Shown piece after piece: positions 47,525 through 56,932 of a DNA stretch of 64,000 bases. This DNA comes from an uncultured Gammaproteobacteria bacterium (GTDB lineage Bacteria; Pseudomonadota; Gammaproteobacteria; Pseudomonadales; Porticoccaceae). The notes under the pieces were generated by a model that saw only the letters and a list, made by a program, of their open reading frames with translations, had not been told where the DNA came from and did no database searches. A program made the translations under genes and the position numbers. The stretch is taken from assembly GCA_913058345.1 (NCBI GenBank), contig CAJXQR010000003.1:290993-354992 (forward strand), given 5' to 3'. Positions within the stretch are counted from its first letter, which is position 1; each line of letters begins with the position of its first letter.

Positions 47525-47892
47525 TACAAAAAGCCCTTATTCTGTTTGATGCGCTTTCTCAGGAGACTCGACTCAAGGCGTTTCGTTTACTTGTGCAGGC
47601 AGGCCCCGAAGGGCTTGCTGCGGGGGTTTTGAGCGATGTACTGGGTATCCCGCATAACACCTTGTCCTTTCACCTTAGTCATCTTGCGAATGCTGGAATT
47701 ATTGCATCCCGCAAGGAAGGGCGTTCGGTGATCTATTCAGCTAACTTCGATATCACTCGCGACCTGATCGGCTTCATCGTTAAGGATTGTTGCAGCGCTG
47801 AATTCGCTAGCATCCGCGAGGATAAAAAGGCTGGATGCTCGATCATCGAGCTTGCCAACTTCTGTGGCTCCACAGCAAAAAACAGTACCTAA
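47518..47892 (+). CDS. arsR: ArsR-family arsenic-responsive repressor
   Basis: A 124-residue winged-helix repressor. LFDALSQETRLKAFRLL opens the fold and VLGIPHNTLSFHLSHLANAGIIASRKEGRSVIY is the recognition helix and wing. Cysteines at the C-terminus (the pair in VKDCCS, then one in KAGCS and one in NFCG) resemble the As(III)-binding set of Acidithiobacillus-type ArsR rather than the ELCVCDL site of E. coli ArsR. The gene precedes acr3 by 82 bases. The N-terminus fits the family, so the ATG at 47518 is likely correct despite lacking a good ribosome binding site. Confidence 0.9.
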   Translation: MELQKALILFDALSQETRLKAFRLLVQAGPEGLAAGVLSDVLGIPHNTLSFHLSHLANAGIIASRKEGRSVIYSANFDITRDLIGFIVKDCCSAEFASIREDKKAGCSIIELANFCGSTAKNST

Positions 47893-47974
47893 AGATTAAT
47901 GGCAATGAAGCCACTGATCGCACAGTAGATGGTGCATTTGCGATGTTTATAAACTGGATAGGGAAGGAGCTTTT

Positions 47975-49015
47975 ATGAGCACCGATACAACAACCCCCAT
48001 GGGCTTATTTGAACGGTATCTGTCCCTTTGGGTAGGGTTGGGCATCGTAGTGGGGGTTGGGCTGGGGGTGGTACTGCCCGGTCTCTTCGAGTTAATCGCT
48101 CGTCTGGAATATGCCCGTGTCAACCTGGTGATCGCTGTGTTCATCTGGGTAATGATTTACCCCATGATGGTCAACGTCGATTTTGCTTCTCTGAAAGATG
48201 TTGGCAAGAAGCCTAAAGGCCTTTGCATAACGCTCGTCGTCAACTGGCTGATCAAGCCGTTTACCATGGCGGGACTGGGTATTCTCTTCTTTGAATATCT
48301 CTTTGCCGGATGGGTCGATCCGCAAACGGCCAGGGAATACATCGCCGGCATGATCCTGCTGGGGGTCGCCCCCTGTACCGCGATGGTGTTTGTCTGGAGC
48401 CAGCTGGTTCGAGGTGATGCCAATTACACACTGGTACAGGTCTCTATTAACGACATTATTATGGTCTTCGCGTTTGCGCCGATAGCGGCCCTGCTGCTTG
48501 GCGTAACGGATATTGTGGTGCCCTGGGAAACCTTGCTGCTCTCCGTGGTGCTCTACGTCGTTATTCCACTAGCGGCGGGTTACATGACCCGCAGAATGCT
48601 GGAAGGCTCCGGCGATGATGAGCGCATCAGCCACTTTACGGCGAAAGTTAAGCCGTTTTCCGTCATGGGATTGCTGGCCACCGTGGTCTTATTGTTCGGC
48701 TTTCAGGCCCCGACTATTTTAGATAAACCCATGGTCATCGTTCTGATTGCGATTCCGTTACTGATCCAAAGTTACGGAATTTTTATCCTTGCTTTTGGTT
48801 GGGGCTACCTGTGGCGCGTGCCTTTTACCACCGCTGCGCCGGCTGCGCTCATCGGGACGTCCAACTTTTTCGAATTAGCGGTTGCCGTGGCCATCAGCCT
48901 GTTTGGTCTGAACTCCGGGGCCGCTTTAGCCACGGTCGTTGGGGTGTTGGTTGAAGTGCCGGTGATGCTTTCGCTGGTAGCAATTGCCAATAAAACCCGT
49001 CGGTACTTTACGTAG
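47975..49015 (+). CDS. acr3: Arsenite efflux permease, Acr3 family
   Basis: A 346-residue inner-membrane protein with about ten helices. The family Cys is C134 in [11 protein letters not shown] and the conserved Glu is E327 in [10 protein letters not shown]; both are needed for As(III) transport in characterised Acr3. AAGGAG lies seven bases before the ATG. It expels arsenite under ArsR control. No arsC or arsH gene follows. A diverged copy of its last 93 bases occurs at 60328-60421. Confidence 0.94.
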   Translation: MSTDTTTPMGLFERYLSLWVGLGIVVGVGLGVVLPGLFELIARLEYARVNLVIAVFIWVMIYPMMVNVDFASLKDVGKKPKGLCITLVVNWLIKPFTMAGLGILFFEYLFAGWVDPQTAREYIAGMILLGVAPCTAMVFVWSQLVRGDANYTLVQVSINDIIMVFAFAPIAALLLGVTDIVVPWETLLLSVVLYVVIPLAAGYMTRRMLEGSGDDERISHFTAKVKPFSVMGLLATVVLLFGFQAPTILDKPMVIVLIAIPLLIQSYGIFILAFGWGYLWRVPFTTAAPAALIGTSNFFELAVAVAISLFGLNSGAALATVVGVLVEVPVMLSLVAIANKTRRYFT

Positions 49016-50081
49016 AAGTCAAAGCGGCAGCGATTGGTCATCCGGTTTTTACCACTTATAGGAGGCGAGATCCGTCAAATTTATTGCACGTGAACTGCAA
49101 CGGATTACGCCACCGGTCACTGCTTTACTAACGGACTTATTGGCTGAGTCACTGCCAACTCGCAACCTTCGGCAAGAATCGAGCTGCTGATCGGGCTGCT
49201 GGTAGCAACCGGGTGACGCAAAAAAAGAGGACGCTCTGACGTTGATTTGCTGGCTACGAGGGTATCCAGTCGCGCAGCATTCGAGGTAAGCAGATAAACA
49301 ACCGACAAGCATGTCTTGCGGATGAGCGCATCAGCAAATTGGCTGCTGCTTGCCTCTCTTTCGATAATAAGCTCATCGTTACCGGCAAAATAGGCTTAAA
49401 TTGTCTGTCAGGGAAACAGGGTGGTTAGAGAACCCTGGGGTTGTCCTGTGATTGTAGAATGGTGTGCCGAATCCACGTTATTAAACAGTGGTTGAGGGCT
49501 CTTTTTAACTAGCTTAGCGACCGCATTAAAAATTCTTTTCAAACCTCTGGTGAAAGGCTCAATAGGGCTTAATCGATCACAGGGCTTAATCACAATCACA
49601 TGTCTTAATAAATCCTAGCGAATAACTTAGAAAAAATGCCATCTGCGCTGGCTGGACGCCAGAATCGCTTAGTCAAACGCTGGCTAGATTAGGGAAGAAA
49701 TGTCGCATAACCGTTGCGTTACAGCTGTTCTTTCCTCTTTCCAAAGGATAGCCTCGATAATTTCTGGCCATTTCGCGTGCACTTTTACTGAACAAAGAGG
49801 TCAGACCATTTTCCCTCGCTAGGGTAAATGCTCTCGACGAGTGGCAATTTGTCGGTGTTGTACCTGTGGTATCTATCGGGTTGTTGATGATCGCCGAGGC
49901 GTTTCATGCGCCACACGGGTCCGTTAGCCCACACACTGCACTTTCAGCTGACTTGAATTTGGCAATTCCCACGCTGGACGACGGCTTTTAGCGCTGGGTT
50001 TTTAAGTGCTAGGACAGGCCCGAGGTCGCTAGCAAAAAAGGGTGGATGACCCCCGGTGCAGCCGTTTATTGACCGCGAAGC
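49016..50081. other. About 1.07 kb without an intact gene
   Basis: The longest gap in the window. Short frames on both strands are interrupted and unrecognised. One + strand frame without a usable start codon, ending at TAG 49989-49991, encodes about 75 residues including EWQFVGVVPVVSIGLLMIAE and HAPHGSVSPH, and looks like the hydrophobic remnant of a lost gene. No terminal repeats or transposase motifs are seen. The stretch probably represents decayed DNA at the left junction of the second RND module. Confidence 0.4.
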
Positions 50082-51044
50082 ATGACTCACCAAGGAGAAA
50101 GGCTAGAGTTTGATAGACCAATTCCACAAAAGTTTTTGCGCGGCATCAATCCAGTCGTCACGCTGGGAGCTACAGGCCTGACTATCTCTTTCATGGTGAT
50201 CGTTATTACCGTGCCAAAAACCAGTCTGATCTGGCTGATCGATACGCGCGAGCCCCTGTCTCCTGTGCTGGCCTCCTATTACGTAGCGCTGGTGGGGTTT
50301 TTCCTCGTATTCGAGGTTTGCTCGGGTATGGGACGCTATAGCAATGTGCGCCTGGGTCCCGATAAGGCGCCGTCGGAATTCGCCACGCTGTCGTGGGTTT
50401 TGATGTTACTCGCCGCCGGCAGCGGACTTGGCTTGCTGTTCTGGAGCATCGCTGAGCCGGTTACTCATTTCGATGGCAACTCCTTCAGCGATGAGCCCGG
50501 CACGCCGGCGGCCGCCGTTAAAGGTCTGAATCTGTCATTCTTTCATTGGCGCTTAAAAGGCTTGGCAATTTTTTGCATAACCGGTCTTCTGTTGTTAGCC
50601 TTAATTTGTCGACGTGACCTGCTCTCGACCCTTCGTTCGGCCCGGTATTCGCTGATCGGCGACCCTGAGCCACCACGCGTTCAGCGTGTGCTATGGAGAC
50701 TGGGTGGGTGCGCACTGACGTCGGTTTTGCTGGTCGTCGGTGGCGTTCAGGCGCTGCAGGACGCCGTAATTACTGCCGGTTTGCCTTTCGTGGACCGGCC
50801 GAGACGAAGGGATATCGTGAGCAGACACCCTATACCGGGTTTAACTATTGTGGGCGGCGCATACTGGCGGCTGTTGACGGACGGAAACGAGATGATCGCG
50901 AATGACCGAGCCTGGCGAGCGCGGTTGACACAACTCGAGCTCGTGGACCTGGGGCGTCTCTGGTCGCGCGTTATCGCGATTCACCAGGGCCTGCGAACCT
51001 TCATCGACCATCAATCTAACAACACGGAGAGATCCGCAACATGA
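50082..51044 (+). pseudogene. BCCT-family transporter with internal deletion
   Basis: A 320-residue frame against the usual 500-670 for BCCT carriers of betaine, choline or carnitine. The N-terminal part is good: INPVVTLGATGLTISFMVIV, GRYSNVRLGPDKAPSEFATLSW, AAGSGLGLLFWSIAEPVTHF and FFHWRLKGLAIF. After RSARYSLIGD the frame jumps to PEPPRVQRVLWRLGGCALTSVLLVVGG, which belongs near helices 11-12, so helices 6-10, with the substrate-binding tryptophans, are missing. After AGLPF the last 80 residues do not resemble BCCT. Transport is very unlikely. Its stop overlaps the next gene's ATG by four bases (ATGA), so its translation may still couple to the RND operon. Confidence 0.8.
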
Positions 51045-52492
51045 TCCGGTATTACTACCGTTTCGCGACGGCCTGTGCCCTCCTGATTTCGCTGTCGGCC
51101 TGTGTAAACGTACCGGCGCCTGGCAGTGGGGCTACTTTAGTTGACCTGCCAGAAACCTGGGGCGGGTCGGCGCAGCCAGGCGACATTGACGCGCAATGGT
51201 GGCTACGTTTCGATGATTCGCTGCTTGCCGCCTATGTTGCAGCAGCCGATCTAGAAAACCCGCAAATCGGTCAAGCGGTGGCCCAGCTCGACCAGGCGCG
51301 CCAGCAGGCGGTCATCGCCGGCGCCGACCGACTGCCGCAACTCTCTGCCATGTTTAACGCTTCGCGAGCGCAGCAGACCCTCGCTGGATCGGGCCTCGGC
51401 AGTGTATTTCCTGATGTGCCGGACGGTGGCGGAGCGACGAGTTTTCACACCGATAATTTCGGTCTGTCCCTGAACATAGACTGGGAAATTGACATCTGGG
51501 GGCGGATCGCCAGTCAGCATGGCGCAGCATTGCAGGACTATCTCGCCTCAGAGAACCGGCTACATGCCGTGCGTCAGTCAATCGCGGCGCAAGCGTCCAA
51601 GGCCTATTTCGCGGTCATTGAAGCGCGAGAGCAGGTCGCTTTCTCTGAGGAAACCGTGGAGGCCCTGGCGGAGACGGCGAGGCAGGTCACCAACCGGGCC
51701 GATGTCGGTACCATCCCACAGAGCGACGCCGAGTTTTCAATTGCCAATCTCGAAAGTGCGAAGGCGGGGCTGGAACAGCGCCACGACGCCCTGCAACAGG
51801 CCGAACGACAACTCCAGCTGCTGCTGCGGGAGTACCCGTCCGGGAATATCGAGACGGCTGCCAGCTTACCATCCTTGCCCCCCATGCCTCCGGCCGGATT
51901 GCCGGCAGAGCTACTTGCGCGCCGTCCCGACGTGGCCGCTGCCGAGCGCGCCGTATTCGCCGCCGGCCTACGTGCTCAGGCGGCAAGGCGCTCTCTGTTG
52001 CCTGCGATCAGCCTGACCGGAGCCTACGGAAACCAGAGTAATGAGCTTGACCGCCTGCTGAATGGGGATTCGCTGGTCTGGTCGATCGCCGGGCAGCTTG
52101 TTCAGCCGATCTTTCAGGGGGGGCGACTGCGGGCCAATGTCGCCCTGTCAAATGCGCGTGAGCGGGAGGCGGCCGAAGCCTATATCGCTACGGTGTTAAC
52201 CGCCTTGTCAGAGGTGGAGACCGCGCTTACCCGCGATGCGTTTCTGACGCGGCGTGCACAGAGCCTTTTGCGTGCCGCCGAGGCGGCAGAAGAGGCCCGG
52301 CGCATCGGTATCAATCGCTATCGCGAGGGGCTCGTGCCTTTCATTACAGTACTCGAATCCCAGCAGCGCGCGATAGATGCGCGTAGCGCCTATATCAGCA
52401 CCCGCCGCGCACGCCTTGATAATCGCGTCGATCTTCACCTTGCCCTCGGTGGCGGGTTTGGTGCGCCCACACCTCAGGAGTTTTCCCAATGA
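51041..52492 (+). CDS. RND efflux outer-membrane lipoprotein, NodT family
   Basis: A 483-residue outer-membrane factor. The signal ends in the lipobox LSAC (about residues 18-21). Two TolC-fold repeats follow, with LLARRPDVAAAERAVFAAG in the second and the closing NRYREGLVPFITVLESQQRAIDAR. It is the first intact gene of the second RND operon and overlaps the adaptor gene by four bases (ATGA). The sequence is visibly GC-richer than the left half of the window. Confidence 0.9.
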   Translation: MIRYYYRFATACALLISLSACVNVPAPGSGATLVDLPETWGGSAQPGDIDAQWWLRFDDSLLAAYVAAADLENPQIGQAVAQLDQARQQAVIAGADRLPQLSAMFNASRAQQTLAGSGLGSVFPDVPDGGGATSFHTDNFGLSLNIDWEIDIWGRIASQHGAALQDYLASENRLHAVRQSIAAQASKAYFAVIEAREQVAFSEETVEALAETARQVTNRADVGTIPQSDAEFSIANLESAKAGLEQRHDALQQAERQLQLLLREYPSGNIETAASLPSLPPMPPAGLPAELLARRPDVAAAERAVFAAGLRAQAARRSLLPAISLTGAYGNQSNELDRLLNGDSLVWSIAGQLVQPIFQGGRLRANVALSNAREREAAEAYIATVLTALSEVETALTRDAFLTRRAQSLLRAAEAAEEARRIGINRYREGLVPFITVLESQQRAIDARSAYISTRRARLDNRVDLHLALGGGFGAPTPQEFSQ

Positions 52493-53676
52493 GAATGGCC
52501 TTTCTGCTAGCTGCGGCACTTGTGCTTGGTGCCTGCGGTGAAAGCAGCGATAAACCCGCATCAGAGACATCGCCAGCGACGGGGGCAGAGGAGCGGCAGG
52601 CGACCAGTGTGCGCGTCGAAGCGATCCGCCGGCAGAGTGTGGAGACCTGGCTGTTCGGCGAAGGCACTGCGCGTGCGACCGAACGGGAATTTCTGAGTTT
52701 TGAGAGTCCCGGGCGCATCGCCTATGTGGATCCCGATATCAAGGAAGGGGACCGCGTTGAGAAAGGCCAGCTGATTGCCTACCAGGAGAAAAACCAGCCA
52801 ACCTCGGCAGATGACCCTGGCGATATTATCCATGTCGCCGTGCGTGAGGCGAGGGCTAATCTCAATCTGGCACGCAATACCTTTCAACGGTTTGAAACGC
52901 TGCTTGAGCAACGTTCCGCCTCGCGGCAGGAGTATGACGAGGCCAAGGTCCAGTTCGAGCAGGCGGACGTGCAGTATCGTAATGCGCTCATTGTGGCCGA
53001 TGAATCCCGCATTGTGTCGCCGATGGATGGCGTGTTGGCGCGGCTCAATATTGAGCAGGGCTTTTATTTCTCGCCACAATGGGTCCAGTCAAGCAGTGAA
53101 GGGCTGGCGTTGCGCACTGTGCCAGTGGTGATCATCGATGAGTCCACGTTTGAAGTTAGCGTTGATCTGCCTTCCTACAGTTTCCAGCAGATTGAGGTGG
53201 GTCGGCCCGTGCTGATCGAACCGGAGCAGGGCTTGAGCAATCGAGAGGGCCCGCGACGTGATCCGGCTGACTATGCGATTCGAGGCGAAATCTATGCAAT
53301 TAGCCCCTCGGTCGATCCTGATACGCGCACCTTCAAGGTAAAGATCCGCACCACCAGTGGCGAGACCCGCCTGCAGGACGGCAGCTTCGTGACCACCTGG
53401 ATTGCCGGTCCTTCGTCCAAGGATGCCGTCGCTATGCCGGTTGGGGCGATCCGCTTCTCCGATAACCAGCCGTTTGTCTTTATCGCCGCTGAAAATGGGC
53501 GGGAGGTGGAGCGTCGCGACCTGGAGCTGGGTCTGCGGGGGCGCGAGGTGTACGAAGTGCGTTCCGGGGTTTCAACCGGAGAGCGAGTCGTCATCGAAGG
53601 CAAGGATGGTCTTGCCGACGGTGAGGCCATTCGCATCATTGATGCGGCCGGGGAAGAGGATAACGCCGATGAGTGA
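52489..53676 (+). CDS. RND periplasmic adaptor lipoprotein (HlyD family)
   Basis: A 395-residue membrane fusion protein. A short signal ends in the lipobox LGAC (about 13-16), so the mature protein is lipid-anchored like AcrA. Lipoyl half-motifs are GRIAYVDPDIKEGDRVEKGQL and SRIVSPMDGVLARLNIEQGF, each in part, with a coiled coil of about 70 residues between them. It connects the outer-membrane factor with the pump encoded downstream, whose start overlaps its end by eight bases. Confidence 0.9.
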   Translation: MRMAFLLAAALVLGACGESSDKPASETSPATGAEERQATSVRVEAIRRQSVETWLFGEGTARATEREFLSFESPGRIAYVDPDIKEGDRVEKGQLIAYQEKNQPTSADDPGDIIHVAVREARANLNLARNTFQRFETLLEQRSASRQEYDEAKVQFEQADVQYRNALIVADESRIVSPMDGVLARLNIEQGFYFSPQWVQSSSEGLALRTVPVVIIDESTFEVSVDLPSYSFQQIEVGRPVLIEPEQGLSNREGPRRDPADYAIRGEIYAISPSVDPDTRTFKVKIRTTSGETRLQDGSFVTTWIAGPSSKDAVAMPVGAIRFSDNQPFVFIAAENGREVERRDLELGLRGREVYEVRSGVSTGERVVIEGKDGLADGEAIRIIDAAGEEDNADE

Positions 53677-56600
53677 TCGTGTGGACTCCACCGATGCCGA
53701 TGCCGATGCCCCAGCCGAGAGTACTGAAGTTGCCAATGCGCACCCCTTGGCGCGATTTTTCTTTTTGCGCACCACCTTCGGCCTGTTGTTCACGATTCTG
53801 CTGGTGGTCGGTGGCTCTTTTGCCTATGTGAGCCTGACCAAAGAATCACTGCCTGATCTCGAAATTCCGTTAGCCACGGTAACCACCGAATGGCCTGGTG
53901 CCGACCCACAGACCATGGAAGAACAGGTTACGCAGGAGATCGAGGACGAGATCGCTACGCTAGAGGGCTTGAAATCGTTTTCCAGTGCGTCCTTCGACAG
54001 CTTCTCTATCCTCGCGGTGGAGTTCGAAGCCGATACCGACACCGATGATGCCATGCAGCGTTTGCGGGACGCGGTCTCTGACGCGGAAGCCGAGCTGCCC
54101 GCTGACGCTGAAACACCGGATATTCAGCAAGTCACCGTCGATGATCGGCCGATTCTGACGCTCGCGATTTTTGGCGATGTCAGCGATGTGACGCTAAACG
54201 CGTTGGGGGAAGATATTGAGGAGCGTTTCGAAACCATCCAGGGCGTTAATGAAGTGGACCTCGGTGGGGCGCGAGAGGAAATCGTGCAGATTCTGCTCAA
54301 TCCGCAAAAGCTGCTCGCGCTGGGGGTCTCGCCCTCGACCGTGCGGCAGGCGATAGCGGATGCCAACCTCGACCAGCCTTTCGGCGAGATAGAGAGCGAA
54401 GTCATTGGTGCCGTCGTGCGCCTGGAGGGTCAGTTCACCTCCGTGGACGATCTGGGAAATTTGCCGGTTACTCGGCTCGGCCAGTCCTTCAACGAGCGCT
54501 CCGTGCGCCTTGGCGAGGTAGCAACCGTCTCCCGGCAACTGGAACGCGAGGACAACCGCGCTTTTTTTGGTGCCAATGGCAAGCCTTATGGCCGCGCGAT
54601 AGAAATCAGCATTAAAAAATCACCCGGTGCTGACACGGTAAAGCTGATTGAGGTTCTGCTGGATGAGCTGAAAGCCTTCCAGCAATCCAACGCCTGGCCA
54701 GCCGGCGTTAACTATGAAGTCACCCAGAACACCTCAGACCAGATTTGGGATTCGCTCTCGGGCGTGTTCGTCAACGGCTTACAGGCCATGGCGGCGGTCT
54801 TCGTGATTCTGTTTCTGGTGCTGACCTGGCGCGAAGGCCTGATTGCCGGCCTCTCCATACCGATCTCGTTTGCCGGCGCCATGGTGGTGATCTGGGTATT
54901 GGGTTACACCTTAAATGAGCTGGTCATCATCGGCATGGTGCTGGCGCTGGGTCTCCTCGTGGATGTGTTTATCCTGATGATGGAAGGCATTCACGCGGAG
55001 ATTTATGGCAACAAAAAAACCTTCGGGCAGGCGGCACTGGCGACGGTTCGCACTTACGGCATGCCCGCTTTTGCCGGCCAGCTGACGACCATTTTGGCCC
55101 TGGCGCCGCTCATGGCGATCAGCGGAATGGCGGGTAAGTTTGTGCGGGTGTTGCCCGTCACGGCCATTGCCTGTCTGGTGGTCGCGTTTGCGGTCGCGCT
55201 TCTGGCGAGTGTGCCCCTGTCTCGCTGGCTGATGGCCCGGGTAGCGAGCCAGTCCACGGAGGTGAAGGAAACCACCGCCGATCGCATGATGAACCGCCTG
55301 TCTGACCGTCTGCAGCGCTGGAGTCTGGCAAATTCCTTGAGTTCAAAACGCCGTGCGGGGAGTTTAGTGGGGGCCACGGTCGTTATGTTTGTGCTGTCTA
55401 TAGTAGCGGCCACGGGTATCCCCATTACACTTTATCCTCAGGCTGACGGGCTCAACCTCGGTATCAATATCGAATTGCCGCCATCGACGCTGCTCGATAC
55501 GTCTCAACAGGTTGCCAGCGACGTGGGCGAGATACTGCGTGAGAAACCTTATTTTGATAGCGTCATCATGTTGGTTGGGCGAAAGAGCCCCCTGGCCTCC
55601 GGGTCGATTACTTCGTCCCTGCAACCGAGCGAAGCGGAAAACTTCATTGGTTATTCCATCACTTTCACCGACCTTGACCAGCGCGATGCACCGAGCTACG
55701 AACTGGCGCCCAGGTTGCGTACTGAACTCAACGACTATCTCACTAACAATGTGCCTGGCGCGACGCTCCTGGTTGCCGATGAGCTGAGTGGGCCGTCCAG
55801 CGGCGATCCCATTCAGATCACCATTACCGGTGATGACATGGAGGAACTTCGCCGTCTGTCTCGCCAGGTTCAGGGGATGCTGGCGGATATCGAAGGCACC
55901 AGTGATGTGCGCGACAATCTCGGGGCGGTTAAAACTGAAATTGCCCTCGTGCCCAATCGCGAGGCGGCCGATTTTTACGGTTTGACCCAGCGGGGACTCG
56001 CCGCGCAGCTTCGACTGGCGCTATCCAACGACACGATTGGCACCTTCGCGACCCTTGGTCCGGAAGATGATCTTGATATTCGCATGGGCCTTGCCTGGGA
56101 GAGCCACCGAGGTGCCGGGGGAGGCCCCAACGAAGCCGAAGAGCTTCCCATGATCCGGGCCTTCACGCCGCAAGGGAAAACGGTCTCGCTCCTGTCGCTG
56201 CTGGAACCTCGAGTGTCTGAGGCACCGATCTCCGTCCTGCATGAAGAGGGCGAACGCGCCATCACCGTGCTCGCCAAGGTCGATGCGCGCAGCGTGAATG
56301 AAATTATCGCCGAGCTCGAGGCACCGCTCACGGAGGCGGAAAAGGATTGGCCGTCGGGCTACGGCTGGTCCGTCGGTGGTGAGGCCGAAGAAACGGCAGA
56401 AACGTTCGGTTCTGCCGGGCAGATGCTTATCGTCGCGCTGATTCTGGTTTTTGGCGTTCTTGTCATCGTTTTCGGGTCTTTCAGTCAAGCCTTTATCTTG
56501 ATGACCACCATGCCACTGGCGCTGATCGGCACCTTCCTGGGTTTCTGGGCGTTTGGTCTGGAGTTGTCTTTTTTCGCCGTGATCGGCGTGATCTCGCTGA

Positions 56601-56908
56601 TCGGCATCGTTGCCAATAATGGCATTGTCATGGTCGACACCATGAATAAAAAGCTGCAAGCGGGTGGTAGCGTTGCTGAGGCGGCAGCAGAAGGTGCTGC
56701 GGCACGGCTTCGCCCGATCCTGACCACTTCGGTGACGACCATAATAGGGCTTGTTCCGCTTGCATTGGGTAGCCCCATGTACGCGCCGCTTTGCTATGCG
56801 ATTATTTTCGGACTCGTTATTTCCACACTCCTGTCGTTAATTATCGTGCCGTGCCTCTACCTGCTGTTGACTCACGAAGACGCGATGCAGACCGCGAATC
56901 TCGATTGA
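53669..56908 (+). CDS. RND-family efflux pump with altered proton-relay residues
   Basis: 1079 residues from ATG 53669, overlapping the adaptor gene by eight bases; a frame open to 53402 is only read-through into the adaptor region. It has the RND plan of two sets of six helices and two large periplasmic loops, opening with FAYVSLTKESLPDLEIPLATV. In helix 4 the usual Asp-Asp is D432-V433 (GLLVDVFILMMEGI), and in helix 10 the usual Lys is N983 (VANNGIVMVD). It therefore belongs outside the classical AcrB group; the substrate is unknown. Helices and length are otherwise intact, so it is likely functional. Confidence 0.9.
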   Translation: MSDRVDSTDADADAPAESTEVANAHPLARFFFLRTTFGLLFTILLVVGGSFAYVSLTKESLPDLEIPLATVTTEWPGADPQTMEEQVTQEIEDEIATLEGLKSFSSASFDSFSILAVEFEADTDTDDAMQRLRDAVSDAEAELPADAETPDIQQVTVDDRPILTLAIFGDVSDVTLNALGEDIEERFETIQGVNEVDLGGAREEIVQILLNPQKLLALGVSPSTVRQAIADANLDQPFGEIESEVIGAVVRLEGQFTSVDDLGNLPVTRLGQSFNERSVRLGEVATVSRQLEREDNRAFFGANGKPYGRAIEISIKKSPGADTVKLIEVLLDELKAFQQSNAWPAGVNYEVTQNTSDQIWDSLSGVFVNGLQAMAAVFVILFLVLTWREGLIAGLSIPISFAGAMVVIWVLGYTLNELVIIGMVLALGLLVDVFILMMEGIHAEIYGNKKTFGQAALATVRTYGMPAFAGQLTTILALAPLMAISGMAGKFVRVLPVTAIACLVVAFAVALLASVPLSRWLMARVASQSTEVKETTADRMMNRLSDRLQRWSLANSLSSKRRAGSLVGATVVMFVLSIVAATGIPITLYPQADGLNLGINIELPPSTLLDTSQQVASDVGEILREKPYFDSVIMLVGRKSPLASGSITSSLQPSEAENFIGYSITFTDLDQRDAPSYELAPRLRTELNDYLTNNVPGATLLVADELSGPSSGDPIQITITGDDMEELRRLSRQVQGMLADIEGTSDVRDNLGAVKTEIALVPNREAADFYGLTQRGLAAQLRLALSNDTIGTFATLGPEDDLDIRMGLAWESHRGAGGGPNEAEELPMIRAFTPQGKTVSLLSLLEPRVSEAPISVLHEEGERAITVLAKVDARSVNEIIAELEAPLTEAEKDWPSGYGWSVGGEAEETAETFGSAGQMLIVALILVFGVLVIVFGSFSQAFILMTTMPLALIGTFLGFWAFGLELSFFAVIGVISLIGIVANNGIVMVDTMNKKLQAGGSVAEAAAEGAAARLRPILTTSVTTIIGLVPLALGSPMYAPLCYAIIFGLVISTLLSLIIVPCLYLLLTHEDAMQTANLD

Positions 56909-56932
56909 GAACCCGAATTTGAGAACCCGAAT
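56905..56932. repeat. 14-base perfect tandem duplication
   Basis: TTGAGAACCCGAAT occurs twice without a gap (56905-56918 and 56919-56932). The first copy includes the stop codon of the RND pump; the second ends in the ATG start of the MscK-like gene. It probably arose by replication slippage and lengthens the gap between the two genes. Confidence 0.9.

Noticed and set aside
49408..49599. Possible insertion-sequence remnant on the minus strand
   Set aside because: The 63-codon frame has no transposase motif and no terminal repeats were found at its edges.
53402..53668. Extension of the second RND pump frame into the adaptor gene
   Set aside because: The frame is open by chance inside the adaptor gene. 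The family-like N-terminus and the usual small overlap place the start at 53669.
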